Assembly (NCBI RefSeq): GCF_019973615.1
Contig: NZ_AP024238.1
Coordinates: forward strand, 2,604,001-2,668,000
Source of the DNA: Rhodoferax lithotrophicus
GTDB lineage: Bacteria; Pseudomonadota; Gammaproteobacteria; Burkholderiales; Burkholderiaceae_C
Length of the DNA: 64,000 bases
Reading direction: 5' to 3'
In this document: one piece after another, positions 28,794 to 39,022 of the stretch
Layout of the letters: every line of letters starts with the position of its first letter
How positions within the stretch are numbered: position 1 is the stretch's first letter
Translations under genes and position numbers: made by a program
Notes under the pieces: generated by a model
What the model saw: the letters and a program-made list of their open reading frames with translations, nothing else
Told to the model about the DNA's origin: nothing
Database searches by the model: none

Positions 28794-29177
28794 ATGATTT
28801 TTTTGTCCCGCACCTTGATTGCATCGTCTGTTGCACTGGCCGCACTGGCTGGCTGTGCCTCCATGTCAAATGCACCCGCCAAGGTGTCTTACGGCGCGCT
28901 GGTTGGCCCCAACGACATGACGCTTTACACCTTTGACAAAGATACAGCCGATAGTGGCAAATCCGTCTGCAACGGCCCCTGCGCCACCAACTGGCCACCA
29001 CTGATGGCCAGACCCAATGATGCCGCTAATGGAGACTTCAGCATCATCACGCGTGACGATGGCAGCAAACAATGGGCTGTCAAGGGCAAACCGCTGTATT
29101 ACTGGGCCAAGGACAACAAGCCCGGTGACATGACCGGTGATGGCTTCAACAAAGTCTGGCACACCGCCAAGCCCTGA
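28794..29177 (+). CDS. COG4315-type secreted repeat lipoprotein
   Basis: 127 residues from ATG 28794, preceded by CCGGAGATCACC. A lipoprotein signal ends in LAALAGC, so the protein should be lipidated at that cysteine. The body has the repeat family pattern LYTFDKDTADSGKSVCNGPC, ATNWPPL and KGKPLYYWAKDNKPGDMTGDG. The function of the family is unknown. It is followed at 66 bp by an ECF sigma factor, and is the probable target gene of that sigma. Confidence 0.88.
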   Translation: MIFLSRTLIASSVALAALAGCASMSNAPAKVSYGALVGPNDMTLYTFDKDTADSGKSVCNGPCATNWPPLMARPNDAANGDFSIITRDDGSKQWAVKGKPLYYWAKDNKPGDMTGDGFNKVWHTAKP

Positions 29178-29243
29178 ACAGATTAGAGCTAGTGTGCCGT
29201 GCCCCTCACATGCCACACGGCCTGAAACCTGGCCTTTGACCCC

Positions 29244-29765
29244 ATGACCCAAGAACTCCTGGTAGCTGAAATTGCATCGTTGCGCCGCTATGCACGTGCA
29301 TTGACCGGCAATAGCTGGGCCGCAGATGATTTGGTGCAGGACACGCTGGAGCGTGCCTGCAACAAATGGCGCCTGTGGTTGGCAGGGTCCAATTTGCGCG
29401 CCTGGCTGTTCAGTGTGATGCATAACGTGTTTGTCAACCAGTTGCGACAATCCTCCGGGCGTTCTCAAATGACGCTGGTTGACGTGGACGAGTTCGCTGA
29501 TCAACTGGCCGCCACCGACTCAGACCCAAGCCAGATGCTGGATCTGCAACGCTGCCTGATGCGTTTGCCATCTGAACAGCGCGAGGTGCTGCTGCTGGTC
29601 AGCATGCAGGATCTGAGCTATGCCGAGGTGGCCAAAATCACCGGTGTGCCGGTGGGTACCGTCATGTCACGTTTGTCACGCGCCAGAACTCGCTTGCAGG
29701 AGCTTCTGGATGCACCCACCCAGGCACCTTCTTCGCCCGTCGCCATCTTGCACCGTTTGAAATAA
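29244..29765 (+). CDS. ECF RNA polymerase sigma factor
   Basis: 173 residues with regions 2 and 4 only, as in ECF factors: RRYARALTGNSWAADDLVQD and the region 2.4 stretch FSVMHNVFVNQLR, then LMRLPSEQREVLLLVSMQDLS and MSRLSRARTRLQEL (region 4 helix-turn-helix). It directs polymerase to a small regulon, probably including the upstream lipoprotein. The cognate anti-sigma gene starts 12 bp downstream. Confidence 0.93.
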   Translation: MTQELLVAEIASLRRYARALTGNSWAADDLVQDTLERACNKWRLWLAGSNLRAWLFSVMHNVFVNQLRQSSGRSQMTLVDVDEFADQLAATDSDPSQMLDLQRCLMRLPSEQREVLLLVSMQDLSYAEVAKITGVPVGTVMSRLSRARTRLQELLDAPTQAPSSPVAILHRLK

Positions 29766-29777
29766 GCCCTTGAAGCC

Positions 29778-30611
29778 ATGGCCCATCACACTCGCCCCTC
29801 ACTGACCGATGACGACCTGCACATCCTGGTGGATGGGCAAGACACGCCTGCGCAACTGGCAGCACTCCAAGAGAAGCTGACCGATGACCCGGCTGGGCGA
29901 GTTCGGCTGGCCCAGTGGCAAAAGCAGCGCCATGCCCTGCATGACCTGCACAGCAAGATGCAAGACGAAGTACCGCCTCACGCACTGATACAACTCGCCC
30001 AACGAGCCCAGCGTGCACGCCAGACCACACAGCACATCAGGCACTACGGCAGCATGGCCGCTGGCGTGGTCATGGCCTTTGCGGCCGGTTGGCTGGCCAA
30101 CAGCCGTTGGCAAACCTCTGATATGCAGAACTTGTCTGCGCCCACGGTGGCGCGGGCGCAGTTTGAACAAAATTTTGTGCACCAAGCCAGCCTGGCCCAC
30201 CGCGTGTTTGTGCCCGAGGTGCGTCATCCGGTCGAAGTCAGCGCGCAGGAACAAGCGCATTTGCTGCAATGGCTGTCCAAACGCTTGGGCAAGACCCTCA
30301 AAGTGCCAGATTTAACAACTCAAGGTTTTGAACTGATGGGGGGACGGCTGCTTCCCGGTGACACGGGTACACGGGCTCAATTCATGTTCCAGAACACCAG
30401 GGGACAACGGATCACGCTGTACCTGGGGGCGCTGAACCAAGTGGTCGAGCCGAACTTGCCCAGGCAAGAAACGGCTTTTCGCTACGAGCCACAAGCTGGC
30501 GTACCGAGCTTCTACTGGATGGATCAAGGTTTTGGCTACGCACTGGCGGGTGAGCTGCCACGTGCAGAACTGATGAAGCTGGCCAACAACGTCTACCGCC
30601 AGTTGCTCTGA
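29778..30611 (+). CDS. membrane anti-sigma factor
   Basis: 277 residues. A cytoplasmic N-terminal helical part (DDDLHILVDGQDTPAQLAAL), one transmembrane segment about 95-113 (MAAGVVMAFAAGWLA) and a periplasmic C-terminal domain ending with FGYALAGELPRAELMKLANN. This layout and the position directly after the ECF gene support an anti-sigma role. No zinc motif HxxxCxxC is present. The signal that releases the sigma is unknown. Confidence 0.85.
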   Translation: MAHHTRPSLTDDDLHILVDGQDTPAQLAALQEKLTDDPAGRVRLAQWQKQRHALHDLHSKMQDEVPPHALIQLAQRAQRARQTTQHIRHYGSMAAGVVMAFAAGWLANSRWQTSDMQNLSAPTVARAQFEQNFVHQASLAHRVFVPEVRHPVEVSAQEQAHLLQWLSKRLGKTLKVPDLTTQGFELMGGRLLPGDTGTRAQFMFQNTRGQRITLYLGALNQVVEPNLPRQETAFRYEPQAGVPSFYWMDQGFGYALAGELPRAELMKLANNVYRQLL

Positions 30612-30625
30612 ACCACACGCCGTCC

Positions 30626-31720
30626 TCAGGCCAACGTCCGCAGCGGGTGACTGTGCTCCGGCCACGGGCTGTCAAAAAACGGCAACACCATGTCAGGTGT
30701 GACCACTTCAATCCGCGCGGGAAGCCATTGTGGCGCATGGTCTTTGTCGATCGCCAGGGCCCGAATGCCCTCTGCCGCCTCGGTCTGGCCAGCACGGCGC
30801 TGCAAGTGCGCCGGAAAAAATACATGGCGAATCATGTCGCGCTCCATGCGTAAATCTTGCGCCACGGTCATTGAGCGGGCATGCCGAATCTGCGCCAGGC
30901 TCACATGCAGCATCAAGGGTGAACGCTGGCGCAACAAGGCTGCGGTGTGCTGAGCCCAGTCAGACGGATCGGTTTCCAAGGCTTTTACCATGTCCGTCAC
31001 CGTGGGCAATGAAAAACAATGATCAATTTGGCCTCTAGCGCTTGTTAACAATGCGCAAGAAGCTATTGAATATGTAGCAATCAAGGCCTCGATATGGGGC
31101 GCATCAACAAGGCCCAATTGGCCCAGGGCATCCCACGCCTGCTCAAGCTGTGGCACATCGATGCAGTGGTCAGCCAAACCCAGCGCAATGGCATCACCCG
31201 CCCCCAGAGTGGTGCCGGTCAAGGCCAGCCATTCGCCCGCAGCACCGGGGCAACGGCTCAGAAAATAGCCGCCACCGACATCGGGAAACAAACCAATGGT
31301 GGTCTCGGGCATGGCCATCTTGGTGCGAGCCGTCACCAGCCGATGTGACGCGCCCTGGCTTATGCCCATGCCACCGCCCATCACCACACCATCCATGAAC
31401 GCGATGAAGGGCTTGGTGTAGCTGTGAATGAGGTGGTTGAGGCTGTATTCCTCGGTGAAAAAATCCTCGGTGGACGGATCGCCACTGAGCAAAGCCTGGT
31501 GAAAAAAACGGATATCCCCACCGGCACAAAAGGCCCCAAATGGGCCGGATTTGTTGGAACCCCGAATTGCCACGGCTTGCACCTGATCGTCTTGTTGCCA
31601 GGCCAGCAGACTCGCGGTCAAAGACCGAATCATCGATAAGCTCAAGGCGTTCAGGGCCTGCGGACGGTTCAGGGTGATGAAGCCCACCCGGCCCCGCACC
31701 TCTGTGATCACATCGTTCAT
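30626..31720 (-). CDS. 3-hydroxyisobutyryl-CoA hydrolase-like crotonase
   Basis: 364 residues, the length of HIBCH-type enzymes rather than simple enoyl-CoA hydratases. Motifs: TLNRPQALNALSLSMI, AFCAGGDIRFF, FMDGVVMGGGMGISQGASHR, and PETTIGLFPDVGGGYFLSR. HIBCH releases 3-hydroxyisobutyrate from its CoA ester in valine breakdown; the side function is not certain. PE7 lies in the variable region after DAPHIEAL. The ATG has AGGAGG eight bases upstream, and the EamA gene ends 19 bp before it, so the two are probably co-transcribed. Confidence 0.88.
   Translation of the reverse strand: MNDVITEVRGRVGFITLNRPQALNALSLSMIRSLTASLLAWQQDDQVQAVAIRGSNKSGPFGAFCAGGDIRFFHQALLSGDPSTEDFFTEEYSLNHLIHSYTKPFIAFMDGVVMGGGMGISQGASHRLVTARTKMAMPETTIGLFPDVGGGYFLSRCPGAAGEWLALTGTTLGAGDAIALGLADHCIDVPQLEQAWDALGQLGLVDAPHIEALIATYSIASCALLTSARGQIDHCFSLPTVTDMVKALETDPSDWAQHTAALLRQRSPLMLHVSLAQIRHARSMTVAQDLRMERDMIRHVFFPAHLQRRAGQTEAAEGIRALAIDKDHAPQWLPARIEVVTPDMVLPFFDSPWPEHSHPLRTLA
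31029..31080 (-). repeat. palindromic element PE7, inside the HIBCH-like gene
   Basis: Reads GGCCTCTAGCGCTTGTTA to ATGCGCAAGAAGCTATTGAA and ATGTAGC, a near-complete reverse-orientation copy. The gene reads it as ATYSIASCALLTSARGQ (frame type 1). Confidence 0.75.
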
Positions 31721-31739
31721 CAGTAATACCTCCTGAGAG

Positions 31740-32621
31740 TCACTGCCGGAGTCGCCAGGCTACCAGTTCATTGGTGACCAGCGCACCGATGACCAGGCTG
31801 CCGCCGACAAACACATCGTGCCCAGGCACTTCACCGGCCCCGACCCAGGCCAGCAAAATGCCAAAAATAACCTCCAGCAGCCCGAGCAAGGCCACTTCAG
31901 GCGCTTTGAGCACACGGGTGCACACAACAGCCAGCACACAGGGCACGGCCAACTGCCCCAGACCCAGCCCAAACAGCAGACCCAAATCCCAGGCTGAAGC
32001 CTGAAACGGCCAGGCCAAGGGCAAGGTCACCAGCGAGGACAACACGGCCCCAATCAACACCGCAGGAATCAGATCAATGTCTTTGCCCTGGGCATGGGCA
32101 TGCTGGGTAATCGTCCAGTTGGCCGCCCCGGCAATCGGCACACACAAGGCCACCAGCGTGCCCAATAGGCTCATACCCTGCCCCAGTTGGCTGGCATACA
32201 TGAAGGCAATGCCAGCACCCGCCACCACAATCGCCAACCAGGTGCGCAAGGGAATGCGGTGACCAATAAAAATGCGAGTGGCCAAAGCGGTGAGCAAGGG
32301 GGTGAGTGACATGGTGACCAGCACATTGGCCACCGTGGTGAGCATGAGGGCCACCATGAAAAAGGTGAACATGCCGCTCCAGCACAGGCCTGACCACCAC
32401 AAGGCGGCCCCACTGTGCCGCATGCGGCCAAACACCTGACGGCCCTGAAACAGGGGCAAGATCACCAGCAGGCTGCACACGGTGAAAAAACTGCGCCAAA
32501 AGGTCACTTCAAACTTTTGGGCATGCTCCAGGTGGCGTGACACCACACCGGCGGTAGACCACAGCAGAGTCACCAGCACCATCAACCATAGGGCTTTGTG
32601 ATGTGAGAGCTTCACAGCCAA
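31740..32621 (-). CDS. EamA/DMT family membrane transporter
   Basis: 293 residues, about ten hydrophobic segments in two EamA halves (first WLMVLVTLLWSTAGVVSRH, second from LIPAVLIGAVLSSLVTLPLAW to ILLAWVGAGEVPGHDVFVGG). Such proteins export metabolites or amino acids across the inner membrane; the substrate is unknown. It precedes the HIBCH-like gene by 19 bp. Confidence 0.88.
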   Translation of the reverse strand: MAVKLSHHKALWLMVLVTLLWSTAGVVSRHLEHAQKFEVTFWRSFFTVCSLLVILPLFQGRQVFGRMRHSGAALWWSGLCWSGMFTFFMVALMLTTVANVLVTMSLTPLLTALATRIFIGHRIPLRTWLAIVVAGAGIAFMYASQLGQGMSLLGTLVALCVPIAGAANWTITQHAHAQGKDIDLIPAVLIGAVLSSLVTLPLAWPFQASAWDLGLLFGLGLGQLAVPCVLAVVCTRVLKAPEVALLGLLEVIFGILLAWVGAGEVPGHDVFVGGSLVIGALVTNELVAWRLRQ

Positions 32622-32658
32622 CTTTCATAACAAGCAGAACTGCCTCGGAATTAGAAAA

Positions 32659-32690
32659 GCGCTGCCACTTCAACACTGAAATGGCAACGC
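32659..32690 (-). terminator. Rho-independent terminator after typA
   Basis: A hairpin with arms GCGCTGCCACTTCA and TGAAATGGCAACGC (three mismatches, loop ACAC), followed on the minus strand by TTTTCTAATT. It lies 46 bp beyond the typA stop. A second hairpin (GACTCCC/GGGAGTC, 32694-32716 region) lies between them without a T tract. Confidence 0.65.
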
Positions 32691-32735
32691 CCAGGACTCC
32701 CGGCAGCAAGGGAGTCTTACTACGACCATACCCGA

Positions 32736-34565
32736 TCAGTTGTTGCGGCTGGCCTTTTTACGATCATGCTCAGACAGATGGCGTTTGCGCAGGCGAATCG
32801 ACTTGGGCGTGATTTCGACCAGCTCATCGTCCTCAATAAATTCCACGCCATATTCCAGCGTCAACTGGATCGGCGGGGTGATCTTGATGGCATCTTCCTT
32901 ACCGGACACGCGGAAGTTGGTCAGCTGTTTGGTGCGGGTGGCATTCACCACCAGGTCATTGTCACGGCTGTGGATACCCACAATCATGCCTTCGTAAACC
33001 GGATCATTGGCGGTGACAAACATACGACCACGGTCATCCAATTTACCCAGCGCATAGTTGAAAATTTCACCGGCATCCATGGAAATCAGCACGCCATTTT
33101 TACGGCCACCAATCTCGCCTTTGTGAGGTTCATAGCTGTCAAAAATGTTGGAGATCAGGCCCGAACCACGTGTCAGGTTCAAAAATTCGTTGGTAAAACC
33201 AATCAGACCACGCGCAGGAATGCGGTATTCCAGACGCACGCGACCACGGCCATCGGGTTCCATGTTGACCAGATCACCCTTGCGCTCACCCAGGGCTTGC
33301 ATCACGCCGCCTTGGTGTTGCTCTTCAATGTCCGCCGTGACCATTTCAATCGGCTCGTGACGCTCACCATTCACATCCCGGAACACCACGCGGGGTTTGG
33401 AAACCGCGAGCTCGTAACCTTCACGACGCATGTTTTCCAACAAAATCGTCAAGTGCAGTTCACCCCGGCCCATGACTTCAAAGATACCTTCTTCGTCAGT
33501 TTCCTTGACACGCAAGGCCACGTTGTGTTGCAGTTCCTTTTGCAGACGATCCCAGATCTGGCGACTGGTGACGTACTTGCCTTCACGGCCAGCCAAGGGG
33601 CTGGTGTTGACGCAGAAATTCATGGTCAGGGTAGGCTCATCCACCTTGAGCATGGGCAGCGGCGCGGGGGTCACCGGGTCGGTGATGGTGACACCAATAC
33701 CAATGTCCGTCAGACCGTTGATCAGCACAATTTCGCCGGGGCCAGCTTCGTCGGTCTGCACGCGCTCCAGTCCCTGGAAAGTCAACACCTGGTTGATACG
33801 ACCCTTCACGGCTTTGCCGTCCGGACCTTCCATGACCACCACATCCATCATCGGGCGGATCGTTCCCTGGCTGATGCGACCCACACCAATTCGCCCCACA
33901 AAGGTGGAGAAGTCGAGTGCCGAAATTTGCAATTGCAAGGGTGCCTTTGGGTCACCCTGTTGGTGTGGCACGTGTTGCAAAATGGTGTTGAACAGGGCCG
34001 ACATATCGGGACCCCACTGTTCGCCCTGACCACCCTCAACCAGTGATGACCAGCCGTTGATACCTGAGGCATAGACCACCGGGAAGTCCAACTGCTCATC
34101 AGTCGCACCGAGCTTGTCGAACAAGTCAAAGGCGGCATTGACCACAAAATCAGGACGCGCACCGGGTTTGTCCACCTTGTTCACCACCAGAATGGGCTTC
34201 AAACCCAGGGCCAGTGCTTTTTTGGTCACAAAGCGGGTTTGTGGCATGGGGCCTTCTTGGGCATCGATCAACAACACCACACCGTCCACCATGCTCAAGG
34301 CACGCTCCACTTCACCACCAAAGTCAGCGTGACCAGGGGTGTCCACGATGTTGATGTGGGTGCCTTCCCAGGTCACTGCACAATTTTTGGCCAGAATCGT
34401 GATACCACGCTCTTTTTCAATCGCGTTGTTGTCCATCACGGTATCAACCACTTTTTCATGCTCGGCAAAAGTGCCGGATTGACGCAGTAATTGGTCAACC
34501 ATGGTAGTTTTGCCGTGGTCAACGTGAGCAATGATCGCAATGTTTCGGATTTGTTTATGGGCCAT
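32736..34565 (-). CDS. typA: translational GTPase TypA/BipA
   Basis: 609 residues. G1 AHVDHGKTTMVDQLLRQ, G3 DTPGHADFGGEVERAL, G4 VNKVDKPGARPD, then EF-G-like domains III and V and the BipA-specific C-terminal domain (RTKQLTNFRVSGKED, and VEITPKSIRLRKR). BipA is a ribosome-associated GTPase needed at low temperature and stress. It is the last gene of the rimP-to-typA operon, 11 bp after truB, with a terminator behind it. Confidence 0.97.
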   Translation of the reverse strand: MAHKQIRNIAIIAHVDHGKTTMVDQLLRQSGTFAEHEKVVDTVMDNNAIEKERGITILAKNCAVTWEGTHINIVDTPGHADFGGEVERALSMVDGVVLLIDAQEGPMPQTRFVTKKALALGLKPILVVNKVDKPGARPDFVVNAAFDLFDKLGATDEQLDFPVVYASGINGWSSLVEGGQGEQWGPDMSALFNTILQHVPHQQGDPKAPLQLQISALDFSTFVGRIGVGRISQGTIRPMMDVVVMEGPDGKAVKGRINQVLTFQGLERVQTDEAGPGEIVLINGLTDIGIGVTITDPVTPAPLPMLKVDEPTLTMNFCVNTSPLAGREGKYVTSRQIWDRLQKELQHNVALRVKETDEEGIFEVMGRGELHLTILLENMRREGYELAVSKPRVVFRDVNGERHEPIEMVTADIEEQHQGGVMQALGERKGDLVNMEPDGRGRVRLEYRIPARGLIGFTNEFLNLTRGSGLISNIFDSYEPHKGEIGGRKNGVLISMDAGEIFNYALGKLDDRGRMFVTANDPVYEGMIVGIHSRDNDLVVNATRTKQLTNFRVSGKEDAIKITPPIQLTLEYGVEFIEDDELVEITPKSIRLRKRHLSEHDRKKASRNN

Positions 34566-34576
34566 GGTTCTCTTTC

Positions 34577-35569
34577 TTAAATAGGTTGGACTTCTGGTGT
34601 ATGGGCATACACCTGAGTCCGGGATGCATTTGAAATCTGTTCAATTTCTGTCGGGCTGAGCAGCCGCCCGGGGATCAATTCGCCTGCTTGTACATGGGCT
34701 GTGCCCAGCAGCGCATGGGTTTTGTCTTCGTACACCGCGACTTGTGGCGCATCTGGCCAAGCACCTCGACGGGCCAAACCATTCAAAAATCTGGCAGCAT
34801 TATCGGCATCCAGTGTGACAACAGAATGGTGAGCCAGCAAGCTGTCAACGGGCAACAAACACGCCAGGCGCTGCACTTCAGTCATGGCCTCAAGAGCCTC
34901 CAATGTGACGCATTGCTGCTCGGTGAAATCACCCGTACCGATGCGACGTAATGCACTTAAATGCGCACCACAGCCCAGAGCTTCGCCAATATCCTCACCC
35001 AAAGTGCGAATGTAGGTTCCCTTGCTGCATTTTACTATTATATCTATAGCTGCTTGCGCACTATTTGTAAGTATCAGAGCCATATTAAGCTCATGAATTA
35101 TGACATCTCTCGGAGCCCGCTCCACGTCGATGCCCGCTCGGGCGTATTCGTACAAAGCCTTGCCGTCCTTCTTCAAGGCACTGTGCATCGGTGGTACCTG
35201 GCGAATGGGGCCGGTAAATTGCGCTTTAATCCGCTCCACATCGGCAGACTCAACAGCCACTGGCCGGGTTTCAATCACTTCACCTTCGGCATCAGCAGTG
35301 CTGGTTTTCTGCCCTAGGCGAAGCGTTGCAGCGTAGGTTTTGTCAGCATCCAGTTGCAGCTGGCTAAATTTGGTGGCCGCCCCAAAACACAAAGGCAAAA
35401 CACCGCTGGCCAACGGGTCAAGCGTGCCGGTATGGCCCGCTTTTTCGGCCCGCAACAGCCATTTGACTTTTTGCAAGACATCGTTGCTGGACCAGCCCAA
35501 AGGCTTGTCCAGCAATAGCACCCCATGCACGGGGCGCCTGGCAACCCGTGCACGTGGCGCTGTGGTCAT
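34577..35569 (-). CDS. truB: tRNA pseudouridine(55) synthase TruB
   Basis: 330 residues. Catalytic aspartate in HTGTLDPLASGVLPLCFG, VPPMHSALKKDGKALYEYAR, CSKGTYIRTLGEDIGEALGCGAHL, and a C-terminal PUA-like part. It makes pseudouridine 55 in tRNA. The segment before CSKGTYIR reads MALILTNSAQAAIDIIVK and is encoded by PE8; compared with the E. coli enzyme as I remember it, net length is only a few residues greater, so the element seems to stand in place of native sequence. It is 3 bp after rbfA. Confidence 0.97.
   Translation of the reverse strand: MTTAPRARVARRPVHGVLLLDKPLGWSSNDVLQKVKWLLRAEKAGHTGTLDPLASGVLPLCFGAATKFSQLQLDADKTYAATLRLGQKTSTADAEGEVIETRPVAVESADVERIKAQFTGPIRQVPPMHSALKKDGKALYEYARAGIDVERAPRDVIIHELNMALILTNSAQAAIDIIVKCSKGTYIRTLGEDIGEALGCGAHLSALRRIGTGDFTEQQCVTLEALEAMTEVQRLACLLPVDSLLAHHSVVTLDADNAARFLNGLARRGAWPDAPQVAVYEDKTHALLGTAHVQAGELIPGRLLSPTEIEQISNASRTQVYAHTPEVQPI
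35033..35082 (+). repeat. palindromic element PE8, inside truB
   Basis: ACTATTATATCTATAGCTGC then TTGCGC and GTAAGTATCAGAGCC, very like intergenic PE4. It encodes TNSAQAAIDIIV in truB (frame type 3). Its AT content contrasts with the flanking gene. Confidence 0.8.
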
Positions 35570-35572
35570 GGC

Positions 35573-35941
35573 TTAATCGTCCTTGGCGCGGGAAGCCACC
35601 GCACGGGCAATCAGTGCATTCATATCCGCCGCCCGCTCAGGCGTTTGGTCATAAATAAAATGCAAAGTTGGCACGGTGTGGATATGCAGGCGCTTGAACA
35701 ATCCAGCGCGCAAGAAACCTGCCGCTTGGTTCAACCCTTCAGAGCAGGCTTTGACATCTCCCACCAGCAAGCTGAAAAACACCTTGGCATGGGCATAGTC
35801 AGGCGTGACCTCAACACCTTGAATGGTCACCATGCCCACGCGTGGGTCTTTGAGTTCACGGGCGATCAACTCGGTCAGATCACGCTGGATCTGATCGGCA
35901 ACCTTGAATGCCCGATTGGGTGTGGCTGATTTTTTTGGCAC
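35573..35941 (-). CDS. rbfA: 30S ribosome-binding factor RbfA
   Basis: 122 residues from a GTG at 35941. The KH-like fold shows [43 protein letters not shown] motif and [19 protein letters not shown]. RbfA helps 16S rRNA 5' maturation. It lies between infB (16 bp) and truB (3 bp). Confidence 0.95.
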   Translation of the reverse strand: MPKKSATPNRAFKVADQIQRDLTELIARELKDPRVGMVTIQGVEVTPDYAHAKVFFSLLVGDVKACSEGLNQAAGFLRAGLFKRLHIHTVPTLHFIYDQTPERAADMNALIARAVASRAKDD

Positions 35942-35957
35942 AGGTCACATCCAATGG

Positions 35958-38945
35958 TCAGAGCGTACGCGCCACTTCGCGAATCTCGAAGAACTCCAGA
36001 ATATCGCCTTCTTGGATATCGTTGTAGTTCTTGATGTTCAAACCGCAATCAAAGCCTTCACGCACTTCCTTGGCATCATCCTTGAAGCGTTTGAGCGACT
36101 CCAGCTCCCCGGTGTAGACCACGGTGTTCTGGCGCAACAAACGCAAGCGCGCTGCACGGCGAATAACCCCTGAGGTGACCATACAACCGGCAATTGAACC
36201 AATTTTGGAGACCTTGAAGATTTGGCGAATTTCGCAAGTACCAATAATTTCTTCTTTTTTGTCCGGTGTCAGCATGCCTGACATGGCCAGCTTGAGATCA
36301 TCCACAGCATCGTAAATGATGTCGTAATAACGAATATCCACACCATTGTTTTCAGCCAGTTTGCGCGCTCCAGCATCGGCACGGGTGTTGAAACCAATGA
36401 TGACCGCCTTGGCTGCAATGGCCAGATTCACATCCGACTCACTGATGCCGCCCACTGCGGCGTAAACCAGTTGCACCTTGACTTCATCTGTTGAGAGTTT
36501 GAGCAAGGATTGCGACAAAGCTTCTTGGGAACCCTGCACATCAGCCTTGACAATGATCGGCACCATCTTGACTTCGCCCGCAGTCATGTCGGTGAACATG
36601 TTTTCCAGTTTGGCGGCTTGTTGCTTGGCCAACTTGGTGTGGCGGAACTTGCCAGCACGGTAAGTGGCAATTTCACGTGCACGACGCTCGTCAGACAGAA
36701 CCATGAATTCATCACCAGCTTGCGGAACTTCGGTCAAACCCTGAATTTCAACCGGAATGGATGGACCCGCAGATTTGATGGATTTGGCATTCTCATCCAA
36801 CATGGCACGAACCCGACCAAAAGTTTGGCCTGCCAACACAATATCACCGGTCTTCAAAGTACCAGACTGCACCAACACGGTGGCGACCGGGCCGCGACCT
36901 TTGTCCAGCTGGGCTTCAATGACCAAGCCCTTGGCCATGGCATCCACAGGAGCCTTGAGTTCCAAAATTTCAGCCTGCAAAAGCACTTGTTCCAGTAACT
37001 CGTCAATACCTTGACCAGATTTGGAAGAAACGCCGACAAAAGGTGAGTTACCACCAAACTCTTCAGGGATCACCTCTTCAACCACCAGCTCGTTTTTAAC
37101 GCGCTCGGCATTGGCATCAGGTTTATCAATCTTGGTAATGGCCACCACAATCGGTACACCTGCCGCCTTGGCGTGCTTGATGGCCTCTTTGGTCTGAGGC
37201 ATCACACCATCATCGGCCGCAACGACCAGAATCACAATGTCAGTGGCCTGTGCGCCACGTGCACGCATGGCAGTAAATGCCTCGTGACCAGGGGTATCCA
37301 GGAACGACACCACGCCACGCGCGGTTTCTACATGGTAAGCCCCAATGTGCTGAGTGATGCCACCGGCTTCACCAGAGGCCACTTTGGTACGCCGGATGTA
37401 GTCCAGCAATGAGGTTTTACCATGATCCACGTGACCCATCACGGTGACCACAGGTGCGCGCGGCAACGACTCTGCATGCTGTTGCAGAACTTCATCATCG
37501 GTAAAGGCTTCTGGATCATCCAGTGCAGCCACAATGGCTTTGTGACCCATTTCTTCCACCAGAATCATGGCAGTGTCTTGGTCCAACGGCTGGTTGATGG
37601 TGACCATCTGGCCAAGTTTCATCAAGTGCTTGATCACTTCAGATGCCTTGACCGACATCTTGTGAGCCAATTCGGCCACCGTAATGGTCTCTGGCACGTG
37701 TACTTCAAGCACACGGACTTCCACTGGAGCGGCTTGTGTATGGTGGTCATCACGGTCACGGTCATTGCTGCCACGGCGACCGCGTGGCCCACCACGCCAA
37801 TTGCTGTTGCGTCCAGCCCCGGCACTGGTGTCACCCCGTGTCGGAATACCTTTTTTCTTGGCCGGATCACCCGCCCAACTGCTGGACAATTTGGCTGATT
37901 TAACTTCTTTGCCAGGTCCCGCCGGAGCACCCGCTACAGGTGCTGCTGGCGCTGCTGGTTTGGCGGCTGGTGCACCTGGTGGTTTATGCAATGTACCCTT
38001 GAGACCCGCTTTGGCGGCATCAGCAGGCTTCACAACAGGCTTGGGCTCCTCGGGCTTTTTCGCCGGTGGCAGCTTTTTGCCGGGTTGCGACATCATCAAA
38101 CGAATGGCTGCAGCTTCTTCCTCTGCTTTACGCCTGCGATTATTCAGGTCGGCCGCACGTGCTTGCTCTTCGGCAAGACGCGACTGGGATTCAGCAGCGG
38201 CTTTTTCTTTAGCCTCGGCTTGAGCCTGCAGTTGCACTTTGACCTTGGCGGCAGCCTGGGCTTCTTCTTCAGCCTTGGCGGCCTGCTTTTCAGCGTGAAA
38301 TGCAGTTTCCAGGGCCGAAGGTTGTCGATCCTTGGCTGTGTTTGATGGCGCTTGCTGTGCCGCCTGTGCAGCAGCTTTGGCCTGCTGAGCTGCTTTCTCA
38401 ATCTGGGCTGCACGTTCGGCTTGCGCAGCTTGTGCGGCAGCCAGCTCAGCCGCTTGACGAGCAGCCGCCTCCTGAGCCTCACGCTGACGACGACGTTCTG
38501 CCAACTCTTCTTCCTGGCGACGAATCAACTCAGCCTGACGGCTTGCCTCTTCCTCGCGGCGGGTTAACTCGGCATGATCTGCGACCGCCGCTTCATCCTG
38601 ATGAACCTCAACCTCATCCATTGGCACAGGTGCATCTGGGGCATCGTCGCGGCGCACAAAGGTGCGTTTTTTGCGCACCTCCACCTGAATCGTTCGAGCT
38701 TTGCCACTGGCATCAGCCTGCTTGATCTCGGTGGTTGATTTCTTGACCAAGGTGATCTTTTTGCGCTCACCCGTCACTGTGCCATGGCTGGCTTGCAAAT
38801 AACTCAACAGGCGCTGTTTATCAGGTTCTGTGAGCGTGTCAGAAGGGGCTGATTTAGCCACACCTGCCGATTTCAGTTGCTCAAGCAACGTACCGGTGGA
38901 TTTTTTGAGTTCATATGCAAACTCGGCGACGGTCATACTGGACAT
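35958..38945 (-). CDS. infB: translation initiation factor IF-2
   Basis: 995 residues. N-terminal IF2_N ([20 protein letters not shown]), a long charged Ala/Glu/Gln/Lys-rich linker about 130-400 with a Gly/Arg-rich end ([20 protein letters not shown]), a second IF2_N-type domain, then the G domain with [24 protein letters not shown] and TKIDKPDAN, and the C-terminal fMet-tRNA-binding domains. The low-complexity linker is normal for betaproteobacteria. It follows nusA by 77 bp. Confidence 0.98.
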   Translation of the reverse strand: MSSMTVAEFAYELKKSTGTLLEQLKSAGVAKSAPSDTLTEPDKQRLLSYLQASHGTVTGERKKITLVKKSTTEIKQADASGKARTIQVEVRKKRTFVRRDDAPDAPVPMDEVEVHQDEAAVADHAELTRREEEASRQAELIRRQEEELAERRRQREAQEAAARQAAELAAAQAAQAERAAQIEKAAQQAKAAAQAAQQAPSNTAKDRQPSALETAFHAEKQAAKAEEEAQAAAKVKVQLQAQAEAKEKAAAESQSRLAEEQARAADLNNRRRKAEEEAAAIRLMMSQPGKKLPPAKKPEEPKPVVKPADAAKAGLKGTLHKPPGAPAAKPAAPAAPVAGAPAGPGKEVKSAKLSSSWAGDPAKKKGIPTRGDTSAGAGRNSNWRGGPRGRRGSNDRDRDDHHTQAAPVEVRVLEVHVPETITVAELAHKMSVKASEVIKHLMKLGQMVTINQPLDQDTAMILVEEMGHKAIVAALDDPEAFTDDEVLQQHAESLPRAPVVTVMGHVDHGKTSLLDYIRRTKVASGEAGGITQHIGAYHVETARGVVSFLDTPGHEAFTAMRARGAQATDIVILVVAADDGVMPQTKEAIKHAKAAGVPIVVAITKIDKPDANAERVKNELVVEEVIPEEFGGNSPFVGVSSKSGQGIDELLEQVLLQAEILELKAPVDAMAKGLVIEAQLDKGRGPVATVLVQSGTLKTGDIVLAGQTFGRVRAMLDENAKSIKSAGPSIPVEIQGLTEVPQAGDEFMVLSDERRAREIATYRAGKFRHTKLAKQQAAKLENMFTDMTAGEVKMVPIIVKADVQGSQEALSQSLLKLSTDEVKVQLVYAAVGGISESDVNLAIAAKAVIIGFNTRADAGARKLAENNGVDIRYYDIIYDAVDDLKLAMSGMLTPDKKEEIIGTCEIRQIFKVSKIGSIAGCMVTSGVIRRAARLRLLRQNTVVYTGELESLKRFKDDAKEVREGFDCGLNIKNYNDIQEGDILEFFEIREVARTL

Positions 38946-39022
38946 TTTTTGGGTAACCTTTAGTTCCGACTTTCACGCCTTCTGGGCGCTTCTCAGTCTT
39001 TACAGCAACTGTGTTTTCATGA

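Noticed and set aside
32766..34046. 426-codon plus-strand frame opposite typA
   Set aside because: Antisense shadow of TypA with no domain pattern or ribosome site.
38100..38560. Repetitive Ala/Glu/Gln-rich coding region in infB
   Set aside because: This low-complexity linker is normal for betaproteobacterial IF-2 and is not a mobile repeat.
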